From assembly GCA_936432065.2 (NCBI GenBank), contig OW386293.2, positions 24,502,234-24,566,233 on the forward strand: a DNA stretch of 64,000 nucleotides, written 5' to 3'. How positions within the stretch are numbered: the stretch's first letter is position 1; every line of letters starts with the position of its first letter. Source of the DNA: Rutpela maculata (Eukaryota; Arthropoda; Insecta; Coleoptera; Cerambycidae). Of this stretch, positions 44,269 to 55,538 are shown in pieces. Under the pieces are notes generated by a model. That model was not told the DNA's origin, made no database searches, and saw only the letters and a program-made list of their open reading frames with translations. Position numbers and translations under genes: made by a program.

Positions 44269-45077
44269 TACCTAGCTCATAATACAGGAACAAGTCAAGC
44301 ACAGCTTTCAATAGCTCAATAACGTAGTTACAAAGTTAAGCAAATCATTTATTATAAATATCAAGTAAACACATTCGCTCTGGAAACAAACTAAAAATGT
44401 ACCTAGGTACCTACTTACATACGGTAATCTATCAAAAAGTAACTAGTTGAATCAAAGCTGTGCAATATTTTAATTTGTTGTATTTAAAATTCACTCTGCC
44501 TAACGAAGCAAACCTCAACATAATTTGTAAACTTCGTAAGTTAAAAATAAGGATTAAATACGTAAATATGAATCAATGAACAATTATTATGGAATATAAC
44601 TCTAGTAGCGGTAGCGCTAGATGGCGCTCTCTATGTCAATCTCGGAACCATAAGTGTATAGTAATAAATAGGCGGGACATTGGGAATAAAGTAGTGCTCA
44701 CAGATTAAAGATGTAGTGCTCTCTATCGTTCCTCGTCATATTGCACCTCAGAAACGCCTGAAAGGTGTTAAGCAAGTCTATATATTATAATATCTAAGGT
44801 TTCAACTCGTTTTATTTACTAGTTGCCATAGAAACGTCACTAGATTATTTTAAAATGTAGGAAATCTCCATTGTTTCTACTGCGTTTGTTTCAGATTTGC
44901 TGTTTTGACAATATGAGTCGGTTTGGAAATATTTCTGTATATCAAATTAATGAGGAAATTGAAAATAAAGGTCAGTAAACTCTAAAAAGTGACAAGAAAA
45001 CTTCTGAAGTTAAAATGAACTTAAATTTTATCTAAAAATTTTTTCTCAAGCTAAGTTGCCCCTAGTTAATATAACTC

Positions 45078-45165
45078 GTGCAAATTGGCAGTTTATTATC
45101 AAAGATTAAATCCCTCCCGCTAAAGCAGTCGGGATTTAATCAGATAATAAACTGCCAATTTGCAC
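45078..45165. repeat. 88-nt near-perfect hairpin
   Basis: A 23-bp outer stem (GTGCAAATTGGCAGTTTATT... with its exact complement), a small AAA/AG internal loop, an 11-bp inner stem (GATTAAATCCC/GGGATTTAATC) and a ~16-nt loop. It lies ~60 bp from the right end of the 43614-45226 element. Confidence 0.85.
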
Positions 45166-45235
45166 TCTTTATATTACCAGGCAACACGCATTCGAAAAAA
45201 TTTTCGATAAAATTTTAAGCACTAGTGATATTACA

Positions 45236-45815
45236 TACGATAAATCACTTAACTGGAACTCCCACTTGGAAAAGGTAATCTGCAAAGCAAGACTGTCCTT
45301 GTGGACACGTAGAAGAATTTGTGAACAATCCTGGGGCACGTTACGCTCAATAGGCAACGACAGCGTATGGTTCCATAGTTTAGTGGTCGAAGAGACTATA
45401 ACAAATGACCAAAATCAAATTCTCTGGCTTACAAAGACCAGCATGCCTCGCAATAACTGATGCAATAAGTATCACACCATTGGGTGCTTTGGAAACCCTT
45501 CTAGATCTACCCTTCTCTCCTCTTCTACCCGGAAAAAGAGGTTAGGTGGGCAATATATAGACGTGAATAAGCGGCTATTAATAACCTGCAGGCTAACATC
45601 ATGGAATGCAACAGGCTGTTAGGTTGCAGACAGTCACAAAATCCCGGGAATACTTTCAAATGTGATGCCTATCATGACCAACTTTAAACTGCCTTTTATG
45701 ATTCTGCTTCCTGAAAGAAAGATCGGAATAAGACCGACCTACAAAGATAACTGTTGGTACTCAGATGGCTCAAAGGCTCCTGAAGGAACTGGAGCTGGAG
45801 TATATTGTTTGAAAT
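45236..45815 (+). pseudogene. LINE-R type RT end and RNase H start, right piece
   Basis: Blocks WNSHLEKVICKARL, LQRPACLAITDAISITPLGA, LETLLDLP and then CWYSDGSKAPEGTGAGVYC. The last is the start of RNase H with the first catalytic D (SDGSK). It breaks off at about 45815. Several frameshifts. Confidence 0.75.
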
Positions 45816-46974
45816 ATGGAGTAAATTAGACAATATTTTTATTTTTAAAATATCCATTTAAAATTAAAATATTATACGACATGACTGTATATACAATATT
45901 TATTAGGTGTTAATACATGATTTATGACAAAATAGACATCAAGTTCAATTACGTAGGAAAGGCCCATTATTCAGTCACTTGATCACTTTGCTTACTTCCT
46001 CGGAACTACTCTGTTCACTTGAACTGTACTGTACTAAACTTAACTGTCCACTCTAGGCTTCTACATATACCCAAAGATCAGGAATCCAGAATATTCTGTT
46101 ATGATGTCATCACTTTCTAGATATTTCCAGAAGTCCAGATTATAACATCCCATCTCTGGGATGATTGATGAACCAACCAATTGAATTGTTCTTTGTTTAC
46201 TGTCTACCTTCTGAACTTAGAGGGAATGCTCATAGATGCCTCTGGGGGGGTATAAAGCTTGTCATATTACTATTCTTACAAATCCAAAATTAGGTCTTGA
46301 CTCTTTGACGATGTGAAGATTTATCCAGTTGTGACAAGATACATAGGAAACAGTAACATTTTCATAGCACAAGTTAGACCCAAGATGTAATAAGATGTGA
46401 CCAAAAATATAGCCAAGCTTCATTAATATCAGCGGCAAAGGAGTTAGCCTCCTTGAGATAATTAGGTCAAAATACTAATATCAGATTTTATATTTCACAT
46501 ATTGTTAATAATGTCATTATTGACTAAAAAAATCATGGATAAATACCATGTAAATTATTTATTTGCGTTCTGGTGCAAATCTACCCTTCACTTGTTTAAA
46601 TTGAATTTAAAAAGGCGCATTTTTATATTATAGGGTGTTGTTGTTAATATTTTTCCATGGCCTCCTCACAAATATATTAAATTTTTTGAAAATTAACCAC
46701 TTTTTCTAGAGATAAATATGACATATATAGTTGGATAGCTAATTTAAGGTACTTGTATACTGATAAGAGCAAATCTAGTGATGGATTTAATAACTTAAAG
46801 CGTGAGAAAGATAGAGTAAAAGAATTTGGCAACACTGTATTAAATACGATTGTCATAAGTGTCATACTAGTCTGCTTGTCACTGCGAAATAGTTAATAAC
46901 CCTAAATATAATACAACATATTTAAAAATATCTGAACAGCTAAAATCACATACCTACTGATTACCTATATACGA
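45816..46974. other. Unclassified; possible remnant end of a THAP element
   Basis: At 45950-45970 the sequence ACGTAGGAAAGGCCCATT resembles the right end of the THAP elements (GCGGGAAAGGCCCATT). AT content and spacing before it are similar, so 45820-45968 may be a diverged end. From 45970 to 46970 I recognise no gene or terminal repeat. Confidence 0.35.
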
Positions 46975-47205
46975 TGAATTTCATTCATATCTTGACGCCA
47001 AGGAAAGCCTTATCGCTCTATCCTTTCAGAGTACTCGGGGTATGGTGCGCATGCTCAGTAGCCAAAGACTGTAAGAGCATGCTCCCCCACTCGTTCGTAT
47101 TGTCAAAGTGTGCGCATTGGGTTCCACGCAGAGACAGAAAACTATCTCCTTCTCAATCCCATTCACGATGGCTTATAGCCGGCTACCAGTATGTAGTTAA
47201 ATAAG
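46975..47205. other. GC-richer block with inverted GCATGCTC/GAGCATGC
   Basis: This ~230-bp stretch stands out from the AT-rich surroundings and contains GCATGCTC (about 47049) and its complement GAGCATGC (about 47076), able to form a hairpin. The 76-codon open frame across it has no recognisable motif. A promoter or transposon end is possible. Confidence 0.3.
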
Positions 47206-47299
47206 TATATGGCTAAAATAGTTTTATTAAAAAAAGTACCCTAAACAAAATTTAAGACTTATATAAGGTATTAGAAATAACCTCTCAACCGAAAGCCAA

Positions 47300-47533
47300 G
47301 ATCATGTTTGTGAAGGAAATTGTATGATTAACGTTAACAAGCTTGGTAAAAATCTAAAGTGTTTAAAGTGCTCATCAATTCTTTCTTTGGAACACATAAA
47401 AAGTGAAAAACATTGTGGTTTACTTTCAATTTGGAATGTTTTTTGCAAAAATTGCTCATTCGTTTCGGTTGTACTCATTCTTGCGGTCCAGTCACAGAAC
47501 TTTTGGGGTAAGCTTTACATCAAGGGACTATAA
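47300..47533 (+). pseudogene. Cysteine-rich fragment, Mutator-like transposase-type N-terminus
   Basis: The frame reads NVNKLGKNLKCLKCSSILSL, then a short spacer and CKNCSF, giving C-x2-C ... C-x2-C about 25 residues apart. This is like the zinc-binding segment at the start of the Mutator-like/MuDR-type transposase proteins common in arthropods. It is only ~70 codons with no catalytic part. Assignment from memory of the family layout, moderate at best. Confidence 0.35.
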
Positions 47534-48422
47534 GAAGAAAATTTTATTTAAAATGTTTTGTAATTTTCTAATTCATTAATAAATAATATGTTTCTTTATT
47601 TAATATAAGTGTTGTAAAACTTATTTTTATCGATTATCCATTTCATAATTTTATACCTTTTAAAAATTTAGATATTCGCGCCATATTCGATATATGCAAC
47701 GTTGCCAATCAATTTCAACAGCTGTTTTCTTTACACAAATGTAGGACTAAAGCTAATTAAAGTTCTAACAACTTTTATACTAGACGGAAGATTTTTTCAG
47801 GGTTTTAACAGAGTGTTAATAAGAAACTATTTAATGTTAAAAAAAAAATGGCGGATTCTGTGGGAGAAGCAGATAATGCAGCTCCTCTGAAATCAGTGGT
47901 TAAAACGTTTAAATGTTGTCAAACTAAACAAAATAAATCCTTGGTGTGTGTTGTTTGTGGAAATGTAAAAGTAAACTAAAATTCGTGAAAATATGTGAAT
48001 CAAAAATCAGATGTGAACAAACTAGTAATTTTACTCAGGTATCTAATCAACACTGGGCAATTAGTGGAGAGCTAACAGATAAGTTACATGAAATTGAAAT
48101 TCTAAAGGTGGAGAATGAGAGATTAAAAAATGTATTAAAAGAAAAAGATGAGAAATATGATTTAGTATTAGAGAATAATGAACCACTGAAACAAAATAAT
48201 TTATTGCTCAATGAAAAAATTTGAGAGTATGAGAAAAAACAGTATAGAAACCAACAAAAAAATCGTCCTTGATTCCAAATCAAAACAAACTGGCTTATAA
48301 TTCAGTGTTGAAACAAAAAAGGGTACTATCTACAAGTAATAAAAATATTCAAGACCTTTCTTCAGGTAATTCTTCTAGGCCAAATATTGAAACAGGGCCT
48401 ACTAACACTATTGTAGGTAAAT

Positions 48423-49652
48423 GGGCCTTTCCCGCTATTTTTTTTTTATTGTGTTATTGGAAAGATCCTATCAAAATATTACTAAAAATAAATTTTTTTT
48501 TTTTTCTGAACGCATAAAATACTAAAATATTCAAATATTACCTAAATCAACAGCAGATTTAAACGATAGCATTCGGGCGGCAATGTGACGTCATCATAAC
48601 CACACCAATCAAATATGATCTTACACCGTTGCCAGAATTAGCTATAAAGGTGCATTCTCAAACCAAGTTCCCAAACAATCTCACTTGCGTTCTGTTTTAC
48701 ATATCTTGCAATTCTATTGGTGCCTGAAGTACATTTATGAGGAACCACCAATAGAATCTCGTAAAGTAAAGTGCTAACGTTTAATTGAGAACGTCCGTTT
48801 ATAATCCCGATTGACATTGCGTAAACGTAAATGTTGTGATTTCAATCTAAAGAGAAATAAAGTATAAAATCAAGCCCACTAAAAGGAAGTTAGTAACAAT
48901 ATACACATACGTTAACATGATCTTCACAACAGACAAATCCAGGAGCAGTATAAACAACACCAGGAACTTTTGCAACTTTCCACAATTTTCGAATTTTCAA
49001 ATTTGTTGGGACGCGCAAAAATAACTTGGTAGTATTTTCACTAGTGATTGGACACACTGGTACAAAACAAACCCTTGTAAGCGGCATTTTCTAATTATAA
49101 AATAAAATTACGTAAATATCGTATCAAACATAAACAATAGAAAGTGAGGTTATCGAATATGATTTGAGCATTTCAGTACAGCGTTGCCAGATGATACTAA
49201 TATTATACCATATGTGAACCAAAACGATCAAAAATAGAGAATATAAACATGATATATGGATTTTAGACTCAGACAGTGAGAGGTTGACAGAATTTTTGGT
49301 TTTATTTAGCATCAGGTTAACGAAGAGTACGTTGTAATGAAAAAAAAAAGTACTATTCAAAGTAGACAGTTGATATCGGAAATACGATGTTCACATAAAA
49401 AGACATACATCTGGCAATAGACAACTCCCTTTAAAAATACGATTTTTTATTGGTCTAATCAGACTGACGTTGCAAGCTCGCGCCTTAGAACTCATGTTTC
49501 AAATTAGATGAAATAAAACTGATTTTGTAAAGTAAATATTTGGTAGAACATACAAAATTGCAAGAAACTAAATTAATATAAAATTATATTACAGTTTATT
49601 ATATGGTTTGGTCGTGCTGAAATAGTAAAATTCAGTCATGCGGGAAAGGCCC
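48423..49652 (-). mobile_element. THAP-carrying DNA transposon, copy 2
   Basis: Same ends (GGGCCTTTCCCGC/GCGGGAAAGGCCC) and body as 23410-24615. The host LINE reads ATTGTAGGTAAA|...|TAAAATTCG, consistent with a short AT or TAA duplication. Carries the same THAP exon. Confidence 0.75.
48911..49087 (-). CDS. THAP zinc-finger exon (copy 2)
   Basis: 59 codons, MPLTRVCFVPVC through GFVCCEDHVN, donor GTATGT at the same place as copy 1. The C-x4-C and C-x2-H zinc ligands are kept. The F after the histidine is changed to V and one tryptophan codon is missing, signs of decay. No downstream catalytic exon. Confidence 0.65.
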
Positions 49653-49916
49653 ATTAAAATTCGTCAACCTCAGAATTCCAGTTAAATAGATACTCAGATC
49701 TTGTTAATGCACAGACAGAAAAAATGAATGATATAATAAACCTAACAAATGAGAATGAAAATAGTTTTAAAACTGTCCCTTACCGCAATAAGTCAAACAA
49801 CAAAAAAAAAAAAGGTATGGAATACAACCAGAATAAATTTGGTGAAAAAGAGGTGGAAGATTTTAGTATTAAAAAGAATGCCTGGTTATATCTTTACAGA
49901 ATCAAAAGGCATATAA

Positions 49917-50703
49917 AGGTGCGTATTCATTAGAGCATTCGTTCTGCATGAGCACTGAATGAGCATCGAATTTGCTCAGGTAGTACTCGGACCGAGCTCG
50001 TTCGGTTTTGCGAGATGAGCCGCATGAGCACTGATCCAGTTGATCCATGAAACGAACACTGAACTATATAAATGTATATACAAGTATTATAATAGCAAGT
50101 GCTAGTTTTCTCATGATATATTTATCGATAAAAAAGAAAAAACGAAGGCAAAAAACGATATACAGAAGACGAAAAAATCAAATATTACAACAATTAACTC
50201 TCAAACCGCAGAGTCATCAGTTTAAAAACTTTGCAAAGATGTCACCGGAAGATTTCACAATTTTACTGAATATAATTAAAAACAAAAAAAGCAGGATACT
50301 AACTTTAGAAAATTTATTACCCCGGAAGAGAGATTAGCGATAACTTTCAGATTTCTTGCAACTGGGGACTCCTATTCAAGTTTGCAATACCTTTTTAAAA
50401 TGTCCAAACAAGTAATTTCAACAATTGTACCAGAAGTAAAGTAAATTTTAATTATTTTTATTATAACAGTTGCTCTATACTCTCTATATATTAGATCGAC
50501 ATCGAACTTTGTATTAACAAGTCCACACTGAGCATGAACGAGCAGATGTTCAGATAATGCTCGCTTTGATGTACCGACAGTCAGCGGATCGACATGAGCT
50601 GCTCGGTTTTAGCTCAGCTCGGCGTCCACACTGTCCGTTCATTTGCTCATTCCGCACTCGTTCAGTGCTCATGCGGAAGGAATGCTCTAATGAATACGCA
50701 CCT
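49917..50703 (+). mobile_element. PIF/Harbinger element with truncated transposase
   Basis: The ends AGGTGCGTATTCATTAGAG and exact complement are inverted repeats of at least 24 bp. Flanks TAA/TTA are close to the 3-bp target duplication of this superfamily, with one change. Internal sequence carries multiple copies of TGAGCACTGAA-type motifs near both ends. It encodes only the N-terminal part of a Harbinger nuclease. Confidence 0.85.
50047..50442 (+). pseudogene. Harbinger transposase N-terminal fragment
   Basis: The frame MKRTLNYINVY... has a basic KKKKRRQKTIYRRRKNQ stretch, then QFKNFAKMSPEDFTILLNII and, after a stop at 50337, ITFRFLATGDSYSSLQYLF and KMSKQVISTIVPEV. This is the classic N-terminal segment of PIF/Harbinger nucleases (RFLATGDSY-SL-YLFR-S). 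The DDE catalytic domain is absent. Confidence 0.8.
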
Positions 50704-50969
50704 TTACAGCAGAGAAAATAATGAAATTCTTAAAAAAACAACCTAAGTTTAAACAAGCTGATATAATTGTGAAAGAATTTCCCACTAGGGAATCACAAAA
50801 TAAATGTTTCATGTTGGAGGCGAACTTTAACCTGAAAGATGAGTTATATAAACCTTCAACTTGGCCTAAAAGTGTTACTCGCAGGCACTTTGATTTCCAA
50901 AAATACTGTGATTGTCAAAGTCATCCGGAGGATTTTTAAATGAAAATATATCTACTTTCAAAAATCGGA

Positions 50970-51451
50970 GAGATAAGAAGATTTCTTCTAACAGCTTTAA
51001 GATCATTCATCACAATGTAAGAAGAATGGGAAACTGTGCGAATACATTGGCTGCATTTTTAGAAGATGTAGGTGGATGTCAAGTTTTATATCTCACTGAG
51101 CATTGGAGGTCTGAAAAACAGTCCAATTTATTATTGGTACCAACTTTGCACCCAGTGTAAGAGCAAAGCCCATATGTGAAAGTAACAGCCTTTCGCAATG
51201 CAAAGTGTTCGAGTGTTGTAGAGTGGAAATCAACATTAGGAAAATAATAATAATAATAATAATAACTTTTATTCCCAAGAAACTGTACAGTTTATAATTA
51301 ATGAAGTTTATTGTTATGTGTATTTATCGATCATCATCGGTCAGAGATTTCGAGTTATTTTTGTCAAACTAAATGCATTATTAGATTTACTGTTTGAAAG
51401 AAATTTATTGTTTTTTTATAGCTGGCGATTTTAACATTAACAGCCATATTC
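50970..51451 (+). pseudogene. LINE ORF2 endonuclease fragment
   Basis: Frames FKIIHHNVRRMGNCANTLAA, QVLYLTEHWRS, then IVMCIYRSSSVRDFELFL and AGDFNIN: the N, E (TEHW), Y and D/N (GDFN) catalytic blocks of APE-type endonuclease. An ATT/ATA microsatellite expansion (51247-51265) and frameshifts break it. The Myb-type insertion starts right after GDFNIN. Confidence 0.7.
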
Positions 51452-52546
51452 ACCAATGCTAGTTAAGTAGATAACGGTTCGTTAAATTTCTAACGGATTG
51501 TTAAATCGATCTCTATGTATTCATCGAGCTTAGTTAGCGTTTAACGCGTCTGTAAGTGGTTCGCTAACTTGACTGACGAATATCGGGTAGGCAACTAGTT
51601 TAACGGCCCGTTAACGTTTTGAGGTTATGTTATTTGTTGACAATTGTGAAGTGAAACTACAATTTAATTTGGATTCGGAATAATTTGTATATTTTTGATT
51701 GTTAATAAATAATAAAGCGTATCACAACAGTGCATTTACCTAGGTAATTTAATAAGTGCCTGCATCTTTTTGTGTGTAATTTTAAAAAATCAATTATTTT
51801 TTAATTGAAAAGTTATGGAAAGGGTGAACTTTTTCCAAAATTTAATGGATTCTAGCAGTTCATCAGAGGATGAACGGCTCAACCTAGTTCATACAACTGG
51901 CCCTTAGTGGTTCTAGAACAATTTTTATGTGCATTAAGTAGCAAAATTATATGGAAAAAAATGGCACTTTGTTTTTCTACTTTATTTTATTTAAGAAGAG
52001 AACATGTATCTTACAACTAAATCTTAATCAAGAGGAGCACAAAAACTAAAATTAATCACAAGTTGGTAACTCTAAAGTAATATTAAAAAATAAAAGAAAA
52101 TCAATGGTTACAAAGTACGAAACCCACTTGTTTGGGTGCTGTTGAAGCCCTTAGCAATTGCGTCATCCCAGCATTGCTGCTTTTCTTTATTGAACACGCT
52201 ATTCGTTTGCTTATTTTCCACAATGTGGAAAAAATCTTGCACAATATTGAGCAAATTTTCTTTCTCACGTTCAGTAAAATTTTTTGATCTACTTTTCTTG
52301 TTTGAATCCATATTTTTAAGCTAAACTACCGACACCGATGAACTGTCATTAAACAACAAAATACTGACATTGACATTCCATTATTTCCATTTCTGTTCGA
52401 GCGCATGCGCTTCGGGATCCGTTACTACTACCCGTCAGGAAAACATTCAAAACTCATATTTAAATAACCGTTTGTTAAAGATTCTAATATTTTGTTTGGT
52501 GAATACATATTAGCACTAACGGCCATTTAAAATTTAACGAACTGTT
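51452..52546 (-). mobile_element. DNA transposon carrying a Myb/SANT-like protein
   Basis: It interrupts the LINE endonuclease after GDFNIN. TATTCACCAA near the left end is mirrored by TTGGTGAATA near 52495, and further inverted motifs (CGGTTCGTTAAATTT / AAATTTAACGAAC) lie at both ends. The boundaries are approximate. It encodes a Myb-like protein on the minus strand. Harbinger-type elements often carry such a protein, so this could be a Harbinger relative. Confidence 0.6.
52108..52311 (-). CDS. Myb/SANT-like DNA-binding protein, short
   Basis: 67 residues, MDSNKKSRSKNFTEREKENL then LNIVQDFFHIVENKQTNSVF and QQCWDDAIAKGFNS. The N-F-T-x-x-E-K-x-x-L-L start, spaced aromatic residues and ENK-T block fit the Myb/SANT-like (regulatory protein zeste-type) domain that accompanies Harbinger transposons. 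It ends early at the third helix (SGFRTL), so it is truncated or continues in another exon. Confidence 0.6.
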   Translation of the reverse strand: MDSNKKSRSKNFTEREKENLLNIVQDFFHIVENKQTNSVFNKEKQQCWDDAIAKGFNSTQTSGFRTL

Positions 52547-54730
52547 GTGAATTAAATGAGCATAGTAAGACATTTTTAAATATTTTAGAATCTTATGAAG
52601 CTTTCCCAACGATATTTGAGAGCACCCTTAAGTAATTAAAAAATTTCGTGTATTTTCTGAGAATGCAATCGATGAATTTTGTGCAGATATCAGTGAGGAG
52701 CGTTTTGATAATATTTATACTTCTATTAATGTAGACGATAAATATAAAAATTGTTTAAATGTATTTTTATTATATTTCAATAAGCATTTCCCACCTAAAT
52801 ATGGGAACGAACACGCACCCAAACAGTTATTCACTACTCCGGAAATTAGACAGTGTAGAGAAGAGATGTTGCACTATCAGTCTCTATCACAAACTTCACC
52901 TCAATTTAAAGATAAATTTAAAAACATCAAACAACGTTACAATGATTTTCTTAAAAAATACTAAGGACAAATATGAAAATCGTTTAAAATATTCTAGAAA
53001 TAAATCTAAAACTTCCTGGCAGATAATCTCTGAGCTGGAGGGAAAAAAAATAATTGAAATGGTCATCAGCCAGACTAAGGATCCTCTAGGCAAACTTATT
53101 TAACAATATTTTTAACAAAATGGCTCCTAACTTGGTGTCGTCGAAATTACCTGACCATTTTAATTATTTATGCAATATCCCTTTTAATCCAATTGCAATT
53201 TCTCTCAAACCAGTAACTTACGAGGAACTCAGAAGTATCATAAACAAAATGAAAAGTAAAAAAAGCTCTGGTTATGATCAAATTTCAGTATTTCTTTTAA
53301 AGAAGTGCTTTGAATTTATTGTATCTCCCCTATGTCATATTATCAATGCAACTCTGGCAAATGGAGTGTATCCTAACAGCCTGAAATATGCCATTATCAA
53401 TCAAACCTCTTTTCAAAAAAGGTAAACCCGATCTATTCGAAAATGATCGCCCGATTAGCTTACTCAGTGTCCTTTCTAAGTTATTTGAAATGGTGATCTA
53501 TGTTAGAATAGTAGAATTTTTAAAAAATCATGATCTTTTCAGTAATTCCCAGCATGGTTTTTTGGGAGGCAAAAGCATAAATACTGCATTATTTGAATTA
53601 ACTATGGATATCTATTTCCCTTTGGACAGGGGAAATGCTGTTAGTGGAATTTTCCTGAACTTATCCAGGGCTTTCGACTGCATTGATTTTTCTGTTCTCT
53701 TAATTAAACTGAATCATTATGGTATTTGTGGTGAAGCTTTGAAATGGTTTAAATCATATTTAAATGACAGAAAACATGCTGTAAAAATTTTAGACCAAAA
53801 GGGCAACTATGTGCAGTCATGTGCTCTGGATGTTTCTTTGGGTGTTCCGCAAGGCAGCATCCTCTGTCCATTATTATTTATAATATTCATCAACGACTTT
53901 TTACTTTTGAAACATTTAAATACGACCATAGTGAATTATGCCGATGACAGTAATTTGCTGCTTATGGGCCAAACATATCCAGAAATGATAGATATTGCTA
54001 GTACTGTATTATCATCATCGGAGGAATGGTTTAAACAGTCGAGATTAATTCTAAATCCAAATAAAACGAATGCAGTACTTTTTAAAACAAACCAGGGTCT
54101 ACATACTCCTCAACAGATCACAGTAAATAACCAATCTATACCATTTTCCAATTCAATAAAACGCCTGGGAATTATATTGGATGAGACGTTACGATTTCAG
54201 CCCCACATTGATAACTTATGTTCTAAATTAAATCAAGCTTGCTATGGTCTTAGAATTTTACAAAAAAACTCAAATAACACTATAACTAAAACTTTCTACT
54301 ACTCCAATTTTTACTCGCATGCACACTATGGATTTATTCTTTGGGGTTCCTCTGTGGAAGCTAATAGGGTTTTCAAAGTGCAAAAAAGCTGTTAGAATTA
54401 TGAAACAATTAAAATACTTAGATTCCTGTAGAGGTCATTTTAAGGGCTTAAAACTGTTAACAATTCCTGCATTATTCATTTATGAGTGTATTAAGTTTAT
54501 TTTTAAAAACAGAATATATTTTGAATCATATAAAACCCTGAATCACTATGATACAAGGGATGGGGCAAACTATGTCTTTCATAGGCATCATGGTGCATGG
54601 TGCATTGTTCTATTCATGTATTAAATTTTACAATAATCTACCTAGGCCTATTAAAAATGAACACGATTTCAACAAAATTAAGATAAAGCTGATTAATTTA
54701 CTATGTGACCTAGAACCACGACATTCATGA
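52547..54730 (+). pseudogene. LINE ORF2 reverse transcriptase
   Basis: After the Myb-type insert: FLNILESYEAFPTIFES, the linker DNIYTSINVDDKY, then the RT with NKMKSKKSSGYDQISVFLLK, LFKKGKPDLFENDRPISLLS, FLNLSRAFDCIDF, GVPQGSILCPLLFIIFINDF and the catalytic NYADDSNLL box. The C-terminus has KAVRIMKQLKYLDSCRGHFK and ends near 54730. The largest open frame is 53388-54395. Frameshifts near 53400, 54390 and 54590. YADD is intact. Confidence 0.8.
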
Positions 54731-54872
54731 TTATTTAGACCAGCCTTATTAAGATAACAAACAAATCTGTGTTATGTTATATACTAGTATTTATTTATTC
54801 ATGTAAAATTTTGTGACTGGCTCATATATTTGTTATATTTCTGTGTATATTCGGTGTGTAGTGCAATAAAAT

Positions 54873-54892
54873 ATTATTATTATTATTATTAA
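54873..54892 (+). repeat. (ATT)n LINE tail
   Basis: ATTATTATT... after CAATAAAAT, the 3' terminus of the 47848-54892 LINE. Confidence 0.85.
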
Positions 54893-55169
54893 TGTTGTTA
54901 GTTTTTGAAGCATATTTCTAAAAAATTGTGGTATTAAAAGCGAAAATTAACTTAAGCCGAGCTCTACTATGTCAAATAAGGCATCTTTGCCTATAAAAGT
55001 GAAACTTTCCGAATCGATTACTCCGAAACTAAACGGACGATTTTATTTTTATTGAAATTTCAAGTGTAAAATCACTTTATTTATTAGTATACCAAATTAT
55101 ATTTAAAACTGTAAAGTTCATTTTAGTATACAAGTACCATAAGTTGTGATTGAATAAAGAAATAATTTA
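54893..55169. other. No gene recognised
   Basis: AT-rich flank between the LINE tail and the TA-flanked MITE. Nothing coding seen. Confidence 0.35.
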
Positions 55170-55518
55170 CAGAGTGTTCCATTTAAAAAAACACAAGGTA
55201 TGTCTATTGTCTATATCTCGAAAACTGAGGCACATATAATTTTCTTCTTATCAGCAACGGATTCTACTCAAAAAAATGCCTTAAGAAAGTGTTACTCGAT
55301 TTTCGATTCGAAACTTGGTAATTGAGATATAGAGGTCATCAAAAAATGCCAATTTTCCAAAAACACGCTATAGCTCGGTAGTCGAAAAAGATAGATGATC
55401 GCGGTTTGCGCCATTGTTTGTTTCTCAAAAATCGAGCTTAGGACACCTATATCGGTTTTTGTCTATCTGACATAGTTTTAGAGAAAACCTCAAGTCCCAT
55501 CTAATTTAGTCCACCCTG
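55170..55518. mobile_element. 349-bp Tc1/mariner-type MITE, TA duplication
   Basis: TA|CAGAGTGTTCCATTTAA at the left and GGGACTTGA...CACCCTG|TA at the right. The terminal CAGRGTG/CACCCTG repeats are inverted and flanked by TA. No coding frame. The CAGGGTG terminus resembles the DD41D mariner at 10293. Confidence 0.6.
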
Positions 55519-55538
55519 TACTATAAAATGTTCAACAA

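Larger units (their letters stand above)
43614..45226. mobile_element. 1.6-kb DNA element with 9-bp duplication GATATTACA
   Basis: GATATTACA occurs at 43605-43613 and 45227-45235. Removing the insert and one copy restores the LINE frame (DITYDKS), so the boundaries are firm to within a base. An 8-bp reading (GATATTAC, element ACTA...TAGT) is also possible. Terminal inverted repeats are weak. It contains a second copy of the CpG-rich MITE and an 88-nt hairpin. 8-9-bp duplications occur in hAT, P and Merlin-like elements; the superfamily is unresolved. Confidence 0.7.
47848..50939 (+). pseudogene. LINE ORF1 relic, interrupted twice
   Basis: Starts MADSVGEADN, then FKCCQTKQNKSLVCVVCGNV (start of a PHD-like finger) and a frameshift. 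A coiled-coil part follows (HEIEILKVENERLKNVLKEK). After the THAP insert it continues RYSDLVNAQTEKMNDIINL and AWLYLYRIKRHI. After the Harbinger insert it reads TAEKIMKFLKKQ, DIIVKEFPTRESQNKCFMLE to a stop at 50937. The last part is a typical C-terminal domain of insect LINE ORF1p. Confidence 0.75.
47848..54892 (+). mobile_element. Long LINE with three nested DNA transposons, (TTA)n tail
   Basis: ORF1 (from ATG 47848), endonuclease, RT and a TTA-repeat tail (54873-54892, after AATAAA) follow in the expected order. Frames are restored across three inserts: a THAP element (48423-49652), a PIF/Harbinger element (49917-50703) and a Myb-like-protein element (51452-52546). Without them the LINE is about 3.9 kb, nearly complete but with many frameshifts. 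Confidence 0.8.

Noticed and set aside
46975..47205. snRNA or 5S rRNA gene in the GC-richer block
   Set aside because: No U-snRNA or 5S internal motifs found; only an inverted GCATGCTC pair stands out.
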